A stretch of 39,556 nucleotides of DNA, from contig NZ_CCRF01000098.1 of the NCBI RefSeq assembly GCF_000751775.1, positions 1 through 39,556 of the forward strand, written 5' to 3'. The notes under the pieces were generated by a model that saw only the letters and a list, made by a program, of their open reading frames with translations, was not told where the DNA came from and ran no database searches. Position 1 is the stretch's first letter. Each line of letters opens with the position of its first letter. The translations under genes and the position numbers were made by a program. Shown piece after piece: positions 9,291 to 17,694 of this stretch. The DNA is from Caldibacillus thermoamylovorans (GTDB taxonomy: Bacteria > Bacillota > Bacilli > Bacillales > Caldibacillaceae).

Positions 9291-9575
9291 TCATAAAGCG
9301 TGGCTGTTCATATGATTAAAATAAAAACCAATTTTTGCTTCCTTGATATAGTTTTCCATGGTCCCTCTTTTTTGATAAGCTCGGACGATAGCTTGAGGAG
9401 AAACGACTTCAAAATTTGTGACGAAAATGGAATGCGTAAAGAACAGTTCACCTGCCGGACGGATCAATTGAATAATGATCCTTCTCGGTTTTAACCATGA
9501 TTTTGCTTGGTAAATCGTATCTTCAAAATAGGTTTTCGTCTCGATTCCATTCCCTTTTCTATAAATCGATTAATG
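9291..9575 (-). pseudogene. IS1380-family transposase C-terminal remnant
   Basis: Minus-strand translation gives YFEDTIYQAKSWLKPRR, then RPAGELFFTHSIFVTNFE and RAYQKRGTMENYIKEAK, ending at a stop at 9291-9293. The Y-x-KRGTMENYIKEAK block is typical of the C-terminal DDE region of IS1380-type transposases. The N-terminal two thirds are missing. The relic sits directly upstream of the six-gene operon, so it may have displaced the original promoter region. Confidence 0.7.
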
Positions 9576-9741
9576 GTAAACTCACCTCCCATTATTTCCA
9601 CTATTCTGTCAAACAGGATTCTAGTTGTTCAACCAATTAACTTTTTGTTACTATTTTTTGCTAGGCTGTCTAAAAAGTGATTGCAATAGTATTTTTAGTT
9701 AATTATGAGGAATCCTATTAATTAGTATTTTATTACATATA

Positions 9742-9782
9742 GTTCTAAAAATCAATACATTTTATGACTATTTGTTCTAAAA
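9742..9782 (+). promoter_or_regulatory. Two direct GTTCTAAAA sites upstream of the XRE gene (candidate operators)
   Basis: GTTCTAAAA occurs at 9742-9750 and again at 9774-9782, 32 bp apart (about three helical turns), ending some 70 bp before the XRE start. A third copy in inverse orientation lies just after the gene at 10180-10188. The core resembles the GTTCT half-site known for SinR-type regulators. An autoregulatory role is inference. Confidence 0.4.
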
Positions 9783-9855
9783 GGAAAATGTATATAGGAA
9801 TTATAAAAAACCACGGTAAACTAGAAATATATGATCGTCAAAGGGGTTCTGTGTG

Positions 9856-10170
9856 ATGGATAAAAATAAAGTTGGCAATCAATTAAAAGCGCTTAGAAAG
9901 GCAAAAAATATGACTACTCAAGAGTTAGCGGATAAGGTAAACATTTCACAATCTTACATCAGCCGGTTTGAAAATGGACGTGCAATTCCCGATATAGAAA
10001 TGTTGGAAAGTATATTAACTGCTCTAGATACAGATCTTGCTACTTTTTTCTCTTCAGAACTAGAAGAAATGCCTGACGATTTAATCCAACTTTTGAATAC
10101 TGTAAAAACTTTAAGTCCGGAAGCGCGAAGAAAACTAAATGAGTTCTTACTATTAGTGAAAAAAGAGTAG
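9856..10170 (+). CDS. Small XRE-family transcriptional regulator (SinR-like)
   Basis: 104 residues from ATG 9856; a GTG three bases earlier is also possible. AAGGGG ends nine bases before the ATG. The N-terminal domain (about 6-62) is a Cro/C1-type helix-turn-helix: VGNQLKALRKAKNMTTQELA, then VNISQSYISRFENGRAIPD, the usual recognition-helix pattern. The C-terminal 35 residues (LIQLLNTVKTLSPEARRKLN) form a short helical tail that could mediate oligomerisation. It is transcribed divergently from the six-gene operon with an IS relic between, so whether it controls that operon is unclear. A terminator follows. Confidence 0.85.
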   Translation: MDKNKVGNQLKALRKAKNMTTQELADKVNISQSYISRFENGRAIPDIEMLESILTALDTDLATFFSSELEEMPDDLIQLLNTVKTLSPEARRKLNEFLLLVKKE

Positions 10171-10200
10171 AAATAAATATTTTAGAACGTTGATAGACTA

Positions 10201-10236
10201 AAACAGCCATTAAAATGAATGATGGCTGTTTTTTAA
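10201..10236 (+). terminator. Terminator of the XRE gene
   Basis: AAAACAGCCAT (10201-10211) pairs with ATGGCTGTTTT (from 10223) and runs into T residues. It is a symmetrical A-tract/T-tract hairpin 30 bases after the stop. Confidence 0.85.
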
Positions 10237-10851
10237 ACTCAAGTTGGGTCTGACCCTATGTTTAGTTGAGCATATGTATAAGGAAAATATTGTTAGGCAG
10301 AAAGTAAATTATTAACTCCTTCAATTAGTGAACGAATCACAGTGAATGGGGAAGCAAGCGAGAGCACGGTGGGAAAGTAAGTAAATTCATTATTTCTTGC
10401 TGTGTTTTGTATGAATTTTCTTACCCGATTCTTCTTTTTGAACGAAACAAGGGTCAATGACTGTTAAAGGATGGCGGTTGGAATGGCAATGAATTATGGA
10501 GTTAACATAATGAATCCATGAATTACGATCAGTAAATGTATAGTACTAATGGATACTCCTTTTACGACTGCAAGCGAATCGACTGAAAAAAAATCAGATG
10601 GCATGCTGGAATAAGTTTACCATTCATTTTCTACCAACAGAATCTGAACGTTTGCCATTCTTTATGCAAAAACCTTTGTATGATCAGAAGTCATACACAC
10701 AAAACTTGTCAAATAGGAAGAATGCTGCGGTTGCATTTTTGCAGACTACCCTTGTAACGAAGCTTTACACCAAATTTAATCAAACATTTGTTTAAATATT
10801 TTGATGAACATTACCAATCATTTAGTCTATAAATATATTTTCACTAGTGTT
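10237..10851. other. Intergenic stretch with no recognised gene
   Basis: About 615 bp between the XRE terminator and the IS4-type element. A 65-residue open frame at 10598-10795 has no ribosome site or family resemblance. No relic, repeat or RNA gene could be recognised. Confidence 0.5.
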
Positions 10852-12245
10852 GCATAAATAATATCATGATTTTCAGATTAATTCTTTTCCCAACTCAGGG
10901 CCAAAAAAGTAAATACCCAACTAAAGGTGGCCCTATCCATTCGGAATTTATATACAATTAAGACTTGTGCAACAACGACATTTTAATGATTAAGGGACAG
11001 TTTTTCCTTCGATTTTTCGAATCCAAATATGCGCTGGTTTCCACAATGCAGCCCTTAAATAACGACTAATTTGCAAGATTTTACGCTTACTTTTTGTTTC
11101 GATTTGTGCGAGGATATGTAAGCAATAAACAATCAGTGCAATAAACACTTAATCTTGAATCGCCCATTCGCTTTGACCATAAAATTTTTTGATATTGAGA
11201 TGTTGTTTGATCCATTTAAAAAATAGTTCGATAGCCCAACGTGATTTATCCATCTCTGAAATTTCTTCGGCACTCAAATCAAAACGATTCGTGATCAAAT
11301 GGAGTACATTTCCTTTTGAATCCATTACTTTTAGAAGGCGAAAGTAGTTTTCAGCTCAGTTTTGTGTCGTTCCAATCAAGACCATTTGATCCGATAAAAC
11401 AGATGAACCCTCGGGTAGTTTAAAATCATAAACCTCCCGTACAACTGCGTTTTTTCGTAGCCTTGAAAGAAAAAAGTAACCATCGTCTGTCAAACGGTCA
11501 AATCTTTCGTAGTCTAGATAACCTCGGTCAAACACATACATGCATTCCTTGTCGTCCACCATAATCTCAAGCTGACCACGATCGTGTTCGTTTGCCGTTG
11601 TTATCACGGCCTTTTCAGGGTAAGAAGTTCCTTTTTCCATAAATACAAGGCGTAAATGTAACTTTACCCCCGCCTTTGTCTTACGGAACTTTGCCCACCT
11701 ATGATTGGTCAAATTGAGTGGTAATGTGCTTGAATCAATAATTTTTAACGGCATGATTCGTTTTGTGTAGTGTGTTTTAGCGTGAATTTGTCCGACTAGA
11801 TCAAGGAAAAGCGACTGAAACAGATCTGGATTCATGCCATTTAATCGGCGAGATAGCTGAGAAATACTTATAGAATCAAGGTTTACTGCCTTTTGAAGTT
11901 GGTCATCGAAAAGGCAATCGCCCAATGCATGAAGACTTTCAACTTCCTTAAGTTGTGCAAAAAGTAATAATTTAAGAAATGACTCTGTCGTTAATTTTTT
12001 TGTATAGAAATCTAATTTCATTGTTTTCACGTTTTCATCTAAAACTTTCAGATTTATCGGTGAAAACCATTGTCCAAATGAATTTTTTCGTGCAATCTTG
12101 TCCATGAGTTTGGTCCTTTTTAATGGATTTGGACGGATTACCACCAACGATTTCCATTATAAAGAACTTTTTCTTTGTTCTAAATAATAAAATTGAAGAT
12201 TTTGCGTATTTTTAATAGTTAATTTAAATTAATGCAACACTAGTG
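10852..12245. mobile_element. IS4-family insertion sequence, full length but inactivated
   Basis: A 14-bp perfect terminal inverted repeat, CACTAGTGTTGCAT (10852-10865) and ATGCAACACTAGTG (12232-12245), bounds a 1394-bp element with one minus-strand transposase frame. No target-site duplication is evident next to the ends. A second, partial copy of its transposase-upstream end lies at 17695-17786. Confidence 0.8.
10990..12105 (-). pseudogene. IS4-family transposase with two internal stop codons
   Basis: The start is ATG 12105 (MDKIARKNSFGQWFSP), with AAAAGGA about eight bases upstream. The frame runs on to TAA 10990-10992 as one uninterrupted register, about 371 codons, except for an in-frame TGA at 11356-11358 and TAA at 11149-11151. 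DDE-type blocks: LKIIDSSTLPLN (first D), CMYVFDRGYLDYERF (second D) and SRWAIELFFKWIKQHL (the IS4 Y-x2-R-x3-E-x6-K type region). In relatives I recall, the stops replace R (CGA) and Q (CAA), so both fit single C-to-T changes. It cannot make a full transposase. Confidence 0.85.
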
Positions 12246-12271
12246 CCGAAGTATATAAAGTTAATTAACAT

Positions 12272-12391
12272 ATGAAAGCTTATAAAACAATGGAAGAAAT
12301 AGCGAGACTATTTAGAGATACCGGATTTACTACAGTAGAGTTTTATGAAAATCCAGATAAAAAATGGATAAGTGTGAATGGGAAAAGATAG
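12272..12391 (+). pseudogene. Short C-terminal fragment, possibly of a SAM-dependent methyltransferase
   Basis: A 39-residue frame (MKAYKTMEEIARLFRD, GFTTVEFYENPDKKW) starts 26 bp beyond the IS4-type element. A helix, then GFTTVEFYE, then a final strand is the usual end of a class I methyltransferase fold, so this may be the remnant of a gene cut by the IS. No good ribosome site precedes the ATG. The assignment is weak. Confidence 0.3.
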
Positions 12392-12450
12392 CGAGGCTTC
12401 TTTATATTGAAGTGTATTTGTATATAGAATCATACGTACGGTGGTTTGAG

Positions 12451-12493
12451 AAGAGGCTAGCCAAATAATAGCTGGCCTCTTACTGGATTTTTT
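12451..12493 (+). terminator. Terminator after the methyltransferase-like fragment
   Basis: GAGGCTAGC pairs with GCTGGCCTC (one G.T pair), with a seven-base loop, within 12451-12480; seven T follow at 12487-12493. Its survival 60 bp after the fragment supports the idea that a plus-strand gene once ended here. Confidence 0.7.
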
Positions 12494-12496
12494 TAA

Positions 12497-13516
12497 TTAT
12501 TCAAGATATCGTCTAGCCCCAGCGTATTCCTCACCATATCCGGGCGCACGGTAATTATCAATGCGTACTGTAGAAGCTGTGTTTGGTGAATGGATCATTT
12601 TTCCACCCCCAATGTACATACCTACATGATGGACTCGTCCTTTTCCTTCATCATATGCAAAGAAAATCAAATCGCCAGGTTGCAAGTCTTCTTCCGCGAC
12701 AGGTGTGCCTTGAACAGCTTGAACAGATGAATCGCGTGGAATTGTGATTCCATGGACTTTATAAATAGTATGGGTAAATCCAGAACAATCAAAGCCAAAG
12801 CCAGATGTACCAGCCCAAAGATAGGGGAGACCTAAAAATTGGTATGCTGTATCGAGTAAATCATCTGCTGTTGGTTTCGGAATATCCTTAACAGAATGAT
12901 AAACTTGTACGTCTTCCTTTTTCAGCCATTTTTGGCCGTCACTTGGCGTTGCAACTTTAACGGCATTTTTTGTTTCAGCGATGACAGGAAGTCTCGTACT
13001 GATACTAATTTCCATGAAAGCCTGTTCGAAATTTGGATCATCATATAACAATGCTGTTGGTGAAGAAATGTGGGCAAAAGGTCTTTTCTCTAAAAACTTT
13101 TCAAATTGCTCATTTTTTGTTAATTGGTTTGCTGGCATCCAACCAGGATACCCAGCCTCTTCTCGTGGAGTTGGTTGACCATGTACAGCCACCTTTACCC
13201 AATCTCCTTGTTTTTCAAGGATGGTCACTTCTGTACCAAGTAATCCTTGAGTTTCCAAATTACCAACAAGCCAAAGCTTTTCATCATAAGTCATCGATGT
13301 TGTCCATTTCCACATGTCTACAGGATTCGTAATGGAAGGTTCATCAACAGGCCGAGTAATACCAGGTTCGGTCCATAAAGTAGCTACTGATACATCAATA
13401 TAGGCATTTTCACCAACTTTACGTTCTTCCTGCAAAGTATTCGCGCTGACTGAGGTCCAAGAAGTCAATAGAAAGCAGGTTACAATAACAATAGAAAGTA
13501 GCCATTTTCTCATCAT
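12497..13516 (-). CDS. ykfC: Gamma-D-glutamyl-L-diamino acid endopeptidase, NlpC/P60 family (YkfC-type)
   Basis: 339 residues from ATG 13516. An upstream in-frame ATG at 13531 would place the AGAGGTG ribosome site inside the gene. Residues 1-26 form a signal peptide ending SVSA. Two SH3b-like segments follow (about 35-125 and 140-200), then an NlpC/P60 domain: FDCSGF with the catalytic Cys, VHHVGMYIGGGKMIHSP with the catalytic His. This is the architecture of Bacillus YkfC, which cuts L-Ala-gamma-D-Glu away from the diamino acid of wall peptides. It lies 24 bp after ykfB, so the released L-Ala-D-Glu would be that enzyme's substrate. Confidence 0.9.
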   Translation of the reverse strand: MMRKWLLSIVIVTCFLLTSWTSVSANTLQEERKVGENAYIDVSVATLWTEPGITRPVDEPSITNPVDMWKWTTSMTYDEKLWLVGNLETQGLLGTEVTILEKQGDWVKVAVHGQPTPREEAGYPGWMPANQLTKNEQFEKFLEKRPFAHISSPTALLYDDPNFEQAFMEISISTRLPVIAETKNAVKVATPSDGQKWLKKEDVQVYHSVKDIPKPTADDLLDTAYQFLGLPYLWAGTSGFGFDCSGFTHTIYKVHGITIPRDSSVQAVQGTPVAEEDLQPGDLIFFAYDEGKGRVHHVGMYIGGGKMIHSPNTASTVRIDNYRAPGYGEEYAGARRYLE

Positions 13517-13540
13517 TAACACACCTCTCATCTTTTATTT

Positions 13541-14611
13541 TTATAAAGAAACGGGGTTCAAACCAATTCCCGCAACTTCCGGCAACTGAATTTTCGAATT
13601 TTGAAAATATAAGTTGGCTTGGTTGTCATTGAGCCATAACGGTGGGTCCAGATCAATTTTTGTAATATTTGGATGAGCAGCTGCTAGATGGGCTGCTGCT
13701 AAAACAGACAATGTTGATTCCATCATGGCACCAAGCATACACTCAATTCCAGCGGTTTCTGCTATACTAGCAATCTTATACGCTTCAGAGAGACTGCCGG
13801 CTTTCATTAGTTTAATATTAATGAGATCCGCTGCCTGCAGCTTGACAATTTCAATTGCATCCTTAGCGGAGTAAACACTTTCATCGGCCATAATCGGAAT
13901 GTTAACCCTGTCACGAACAAACTTTAACCCTTGGATATCATGTTGGGGTACAGGCTGTTCGATGAATTCAATCGGGAAGTTTCGCTTTTCAAACTCGCCA
14001 ATAATTTTTACAGCTTCCTTTGCATTCCAACCTTGATTGGCATCAATCCGTAATATAATGTCGTTACCTAATTCATCATAGATGGACTGAATTCGTTCTA
14101 TATCCTTCTGTCCATTGATGCCCACTTTAATCTTTAACGTTGTGAAGCCTTGTGCGACGGCTTTTTTTGCATCTTGGACCATTTCTGATGGTTCGTTAAT
14201 ACTAATGGTCATGTCATTCACAAGTGTATTCACTTTACCACCAAATATTTGATAGAGTGGGACATTTAGCTGTTTTGCGTAGGCATCATATAGAGCCATA
14301 CTTAAAGCTGCCTTTGCACTTGTATTTCCTACGCAACTAGTTTGAATGATTTTTTCATTAACTCCAATATTTTCTATGTCATTACCAATAATGCTTGGAA
14401 AGAGTATATTGTCTAAAATACTATTGATTCCTTGAAGGGAGTCGCCAGTAACCGCTTCAGTTGCGACAGCGGTACCGTATCCAGTCGTCCCATTTTCAAG
14501 CGTAATTTTTACTGTAATACTATTAATTTTTGTTGCTGTACGAACAGCAGTTTTAAATGGTTTTTTTAAAGGCGTATGTTCAGTAAAAAAATGTGCTTCA
14601 CGAATTTTCAC
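13541..14611 (-). CDS. ykfB: L-Ala-D/L-Glu epimerase (enolase superfamily)
   Basis: 356 residues starting at GTG 14611, with AGAAGG seven bases upstream. It converts L-Ala-D-Glu to L-Ala-L-Glu so that muropeptide dipeptide can be degraded. All expected catalytic residues are present: the K-x-K pair K160/K162 (TLKIKVG), metal ligands D190 (RIDANQGW), E218 (FIEQP) and D243 (MADES), and the opposite base K267 (INIKLMK). The spacing closely matches the characterised B. subtilis enzyme. It lies between the DUF819 permease and ykfC. Confidence 0.93.
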   Translation of the reverse strand: MKIREAHFFTEHTPLKKPFKTAVRTATKINSITVKITLENGTTGYGTAVATEAVTGDSLQGINSILDNILFPSIIGNDIENIGVNEKIIQTSCVGNTSAKAALSMALYDAYAKQLNVPLYQIFGGKVNTLVNDMTISINEPSEMVQDAKKAVAQGFTTLKIKVGINGQKDIERIQSIYDELGNDIILRIDANQGWNAKEAVKIIGEFEKRNFPIEFIEQPVPQHDIQGLKFVRDRVNIPIMADESVYSAKDAIEIVKLQAADLINIKLMKAGSLSEAYKIASIAETAGIECMLGAMMESTLSVLAAAHLAAAHPNITKIDLDPPLWLNDNQANLYFQNSKIQLPEVAGIGLNPVSL

Positions 14612-14629
14612 TTAAAAACCTTCTTTCTG

Positions 14630-15793
14630 TTATAGTCCTGATAATAAGTAAGCTGTTAGTATTCCATAATAGGTTCCGAGTAAGTTTCCTAATAACGCCA
14701 TCAATACGCCAACAGGTACTAGTGACTGATGATAAGCCCCTGCTAAAACTGGTGCAGATGCCATACCACCAACATTGGCTAAGGAAGCTACACCCATCGT
14801 GAATAAGTCAAGTTTAAATAGTTTCGCAACTAGTAGCATAGCTAAAGCATGGATGAGTAAAATCATAAATCCAGATAGAATATAAATTGGCGCTTGGAAA
14901 ATTTGTGAGAAATCGGCATGGGATGCGATTAAAGCAATAATGACATAAAGCATAACTCTTGATATTTCACTCGATCCAGGAATTTTAGCAACTGGTGTTA
15001 CAGCTAAAACTAAACCAATAATCGATGCAATAATAACTGCCCAAGTTGTTGTATTAAAAACAGCACCGATTGCTGGCAGATTTCCACCAATTTCCCAACA
15101 AACTGCGGATAAAAAGATACTCCCACCAACGAGTACCATCATCTCATTGAAACCAATTTTCCCCTTCTCTTTTTCATCTGCTACAGCTACTTCTATCTCA
15201 CTTGGAACATCTACACCTTTAGCATCTGTCCAACGATTAAAACGTGCCGCATGGGGAACAAGCCAAAACATAAACATTACCCAGATCGAATAGTTAATCG
15301 TATCCATTATTAAGGCGTAACCAAAAATGTTTTCTGGCACGTCTAAAATGTCCTGTAAGGCAACCATATTAGCTGAGCCACCTGTCCAGCTCCCACTAAG
15401 AGCAGCGAATGCTTTCCATGTATCTTCGGCATAAAAGCCTTTTAGCAATGAATACGTGATTACAAAACCAACAATAATGGTTAAGGATGCAAAAAAGAAG
15501 GTTAAAAGAATTTTAGGCCCCATTTTAATGATTTTTCGTAAGTCACAATGCAATAGCATGAGAATTAGCATAGCAGGTAGTAATAAATCTTTGACACCTG
15601 TATATACGGCATCATTCGAAGCACTATCTGCAAAGACACCAGCCGTTTGTAAAACAGCACCGAAAATGTAAATCAGGACAATACCAGGTATATATTTAAA
15701 AAGCTTGGAGTCCTTCCATTTCTTTTCGGCATAGGCTACAATGGCTGTTAAAAAAAGTAATACTCCTAAATAAAGCACACCATTTTGAATCAA
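14630..15793 (-). CDS. DUF819 family membrane protein (YjcL-like permease)
   Basis: 387 residues with about eleven predicted membrane segments, a charged loop near 200-225, and an AALSGSWTGGSANMVAL block (about 130-146) typical of DUF819. The start is TTG 15793, chosen because AAGGGGG lies nine bases upstream and no ATG fits. Placed first in the transcript with ykfB and ykfC, it is a good candidate for importing the dipeptide or a related muropeptide product; transport by DUF819 proteins is inferred, not established. A strong terminator lies only 30 bp upstream of this start. Confidence 0.85.
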   Translation of the reverse strand: MIQNGVLYLGVLLFLTAIVAYAEKKWKDSKLFKYIPGIVLIYIFGAVLQTAGVFADSASNDAVYTGVKDLLLPAMLILMLLHCDLRKIIKMGPKILLTFFFASLTIIVGFVITYSLLKGFYAEDTWKAFAALSGSWTGGSANMVALQDILDVPENIFGYALIMDTINYSIWVMFMFWLVPHAARFNRWTDAKGVDVPSEIEVAVADEKEKGKIGFNEMMVLVGGSIFLSAVCWEIGGNLPAIGAVFNTTTWAVIIASIIGLVLAVTPVAKIPGSSEISRVMLYVIIALIASHADFSQIFQAPIYILSGFMILLIHALAMLLVAKLFKLDLFTMGVASLANVGGMASAPVLAGAYHQSLVPVGVLMALLGNLLGTYYGILTAYLLSGL

Positions 15794-15821
15794 TTTTCTC
15801 TACCCCCTTATAATTTATAAA

Positions 15822-15870
15822 TATAAAAAACCCAGCAAATAGGTAAGTGTGTGACCTATTTGCTGGGTTT
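15822..15870 (-). terminator. Very strong terminator between the DUF3870 gene and the ykf genes
   Basis: A 17-bp perfect stem (AAACCCAGCAAATAGGT 15828-15844 with its complement 15854-15870), a nine-base loop and, on the minus strand, a T-run. It starts 10 bases after the DUF3870 stop and ends about 30 bp before the TTG of the DUF819 gene. Confidence 0.9.
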
Positions 15871-15880
15871 CATCTGCGTA

Positions 15881-16213
15881 TTATTTAACAGAAGAAGCAG
15901 CATTAACGAATTTTAAATATTTTAAATGAGCATTTCGAAAAGCAACAATAAATGCCTTTTGTGACGAACCAAAATAACGTTTTTCGAAGTCTGATGTTAT
16001 TATTTCGATATCGAGAATAGATTTGCCAATTAGTAAACTTTTAATAAATTGCTTTGTCAAATCAAGTGTTGCAGAACAATCAGCATCAATGATTTCCCCA
16101 CTATCCCGATCAACAACCAATCCGATATAAAAGGCATTATATTTTTGCGTAATCGGATTATTAGCCGCAGCCTTTGCATCACCGATAATAAAAATGGTTT
16201 CATTATTAAACAT
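15881..16213 (-). CDS. DUF3870 domain protein
   Basis: 110 residues, small and soluble. FIIGDAKAAANNPITQKYNA (about 8-27) followed by FYIGLVVDRDSGEIIDADCS and FIKSLLIGKSI are the conserved blocks I associate with DUF3870, a family of unknown function. A conserved Cys (DADCS) and the NP-x-T-x2-YN motif could be functional. It is upstream of the ykf genes on the same strand but separated from them by a strong terminator, so it may be its own transcript or a leader gene of an attenuated operon. The ribosome site is weak (AAGGCTGGTG). Confidence 0.75.
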   Translation of the reverse strand: MFNNETIFIIGDAKAAANNPITQKYNAFYIGLVVDRDSGEIIDADCSATLDLTKQFIKSLLIGKSILDIEIITSDFEKRYFGSSQKAFIVAFRNAHLKYLKFVNAASSVK

Positions 16214-16542
16214 CGTATCACCAGCCTTTTACCCATCTACGCTAAGGGACATTTATGATGAAGTCACAAATGATTCTTACCGTATGCACTAGGCTATAAC
16301 TCCATTTTTATAAAAATTTGAATAAATGTCAATATATAAATTTAAATTCTTTTAAAAACTAATATATTTATCGAAAGGATTGATAAATAGTTTATAGTAT
16401 TAATCAACAATATTAAAGCGTAGGAAGACAAGTACTTAAACTTTGTTTTCTAAAACTTCCGTTTAAATAGATAAAGTCCCGCCCAAATCATGTTTGTGAG
16501 CCCCAGTGTTTTTTTAATTGGAGTATGCAAATTTTATTTTTA

Positions 16543-16555
16543 TTTGTCAGACAAA
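16543..16555. promoter_or_regulatory. FadR-type GntR operator-like palindrome
   Basis: TTTGTCAGACAAA is a perfect 13-bp palindrome and fits the TnGTnnnACnA pattern described for the FadR subfamily of GntR regulators. It lies 14 bp upstream of the -35 of the adjacent FadR-type regulator gene. Confidence 0.6.
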
Positions 16556-16568
16556 ATAACAAATATAG

Positions 16569-16598
16569 TTAACAGAATATTATTTAGTGTAATATAAT
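16569..16598 (+). promoter_or_regulatory. SigA-type promoter of the GntR gene
   Basis: TTAACA (16569-16574), an 18-bp spacer and TATAAT (16593-16598), about 48 bp upstream of the ATG. The -10 is perfect and the -35 matches at four of six positions. Confidence 0.6.
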
Positions 16599-16645
16599 TT
16601 TGTTAAATCGTACAATTACTGCAAGGATGTGGGAGAAATAGATAT

Positions 16646-17070
16646 ATGGAATATCCACTAAAGCTTAAATCAATTAAAAGGAAAACGTTATCAGATATGG
16701 TTGTGGATGAAATTATTACTCTCTTAACGACAGGTAAACTTAAACCTGGAGATAAATTACCATCTGAGCTTGAACTGGTGGAGATGCTTAATGTTAGTCG
16801 CTCCGTTTTGAGGGAAGCGCTAATTTCACTCGAAACATTAGGAGTGATTGAAAGAAGAACAAAAGAAGGGACCTTTATATCTCATAAAATAGGTACGCGC
16901 CCATATCATTTGATGCTATTACTGCAACGGATATAAATATTCTAATGGAAACACGAATGGCACAGGAACTCGGATTTGTCACATTAGCAGCAGAAAAAAT
17001 AACAAAAACTGAACTGAAAAGTTTAAAAAAGTCGCTAAATTGTAAAGTCAAATGCATAAAATTTTTTTAA
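16646..17070 (+). pseudogene. FadR-type GntR transcriptional regulator, frameshifted and truncated
   Basis: The intact part encodes a winged helix-turn-helix (residues 10-77): LKPGDKLPSELELVEML and VSRSVLREALISLETLGVIE are hallmark GntR motifs. The frame stops after 96 residues. Shifting frame near 16916-16918 restores an FCD-domain start (ATDINILMETRMAQELGF, then VTLAAEKITKTEL) up to a stop at 17068-17070; one base appears to be missing. The rest of the FCD ligand-binding domain (roughly 90 residues) is gone, replaced by IS debris. It diverges from the ykf cluster and probably once controlled it. Confidence 0.8.
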
Positions 17071-17144
17071 AATCTTGTTAGATTACGGTTGCCTGTAAAA
17101 AGCTAATCCTATCAAGGGTTCATTAGGTTGGATTTATATATTGA

Positions 17145-17468
17145 ACATTCAAAAAATATACAGATAGAGTACAAGACTATGCCGTTCTAAATGGCATTCG
17201 AATCCCGCTTTCAGAAGACCGGAGAATATTTACGCCAATTGACCGTGCCAGCTACAAGTGGAAAAGAGAATACAACAAAAGAACGGCTGTTGAAAGAGTA
17301 AATAGCCGTATTGATAAGGTGTTTGGTTTCGAAATTCATACGATACGGGGGATAAAGAAAATGACCGTACGATGCGGATTAGCTCTTTGTGTGATGTTAG
17401 CCATGGCTCTAGGTAGAATAAAAGAAAAACAAGCACAAAATATGAGGAGTCTTGTTTGTGCTGTATAA
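17145..17468 (+). pseudogene. IS5/IS1182-like DDE transposase, C-terminal fragment
   Basis: An open frame ending at TAA 17466-17468 reads NGIRIPLSEDRRIF, ASYKWKREYNKRTAVERVNS, KVFGFEIHTIRGIKKM and LCVMLAMALGRIKEKQ. The YNKRTAVERVNSR block with the following membrane-like stretch is a common end of DDE_Tnp_1-type transposases. The N-terminal part is absent, and the fragment abuts the truncated GntR gene, suggesting that this element caused that truncation. Confidence 0.7.
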
Positions 17469-17473
17469 AAAAA

Positions 17474-17533
17474 TTATCCACATGTGAATAAGTAAAAGTA
17501 AAAAAGATATCCACAAGCAAAAAATGTGGATAA
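17474..17533. other. Cluster of DnaA-box sequences
   Basis: TTATCCACA (17474-17482) and its reverse complement TGTGGATAA (17525-17533) are perfect DnaA boxes. ATATCCACA (17507-17515) is a one-mismatch box between them. They follow the transposase fragment and may belong to the end of that IS. There is no AT-rich unwinding element of obvious kind and no replication gene nearby. Confidence 0.5.
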
Positions 17534-17694
17534 GACAATAGGATTCGTATGCCCTTTTTTGTAAAAAAATAGACACACAAACCATTAAAGGCAGGAAAAG
17601 CATAGAAAATCATACCTAAAAATGAAAATGTGGTAAATTTTTAGAGTAAATTTTTTTTAATCTAATCTAGAAAATCAGTACATCGCAAAAAGCT

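Larger units (their letters stand above)
16214..16645. other. Divergent regulatory region between DUF3870 and the GntR gene
   Basis: About 430 bp of AT-rich DNA. It contains the GntR operator-like palindrome (16543-16555), a good promoter for the GntR gene (16569-16598), and another inverted repeat, ATTTATC/GATAAAT (16366-16388), of unknown meaning. I see no convincing promoter for the minus-strand DUF3870 gene. Confidence 0.5.

Noticed and set aside
10598-10795. 65-residue plus-strand frame near the IS4-type element
   Set aside because: No ribosome binding site, no recognisable motif and weak coding character.
17474-17533. DnaA-box cluster as the chromosomal origin
   Set aside because: No dnaA, dnaN or other replication genes nearby and only three boxes; more likely tied to an IS end or DnaA titration.
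17230-17613. 127-residue minus-strand frame
   Set aside because: It runs antisense to the transposase fragment and the AT-rich DnaA-box region; no family resemblance.
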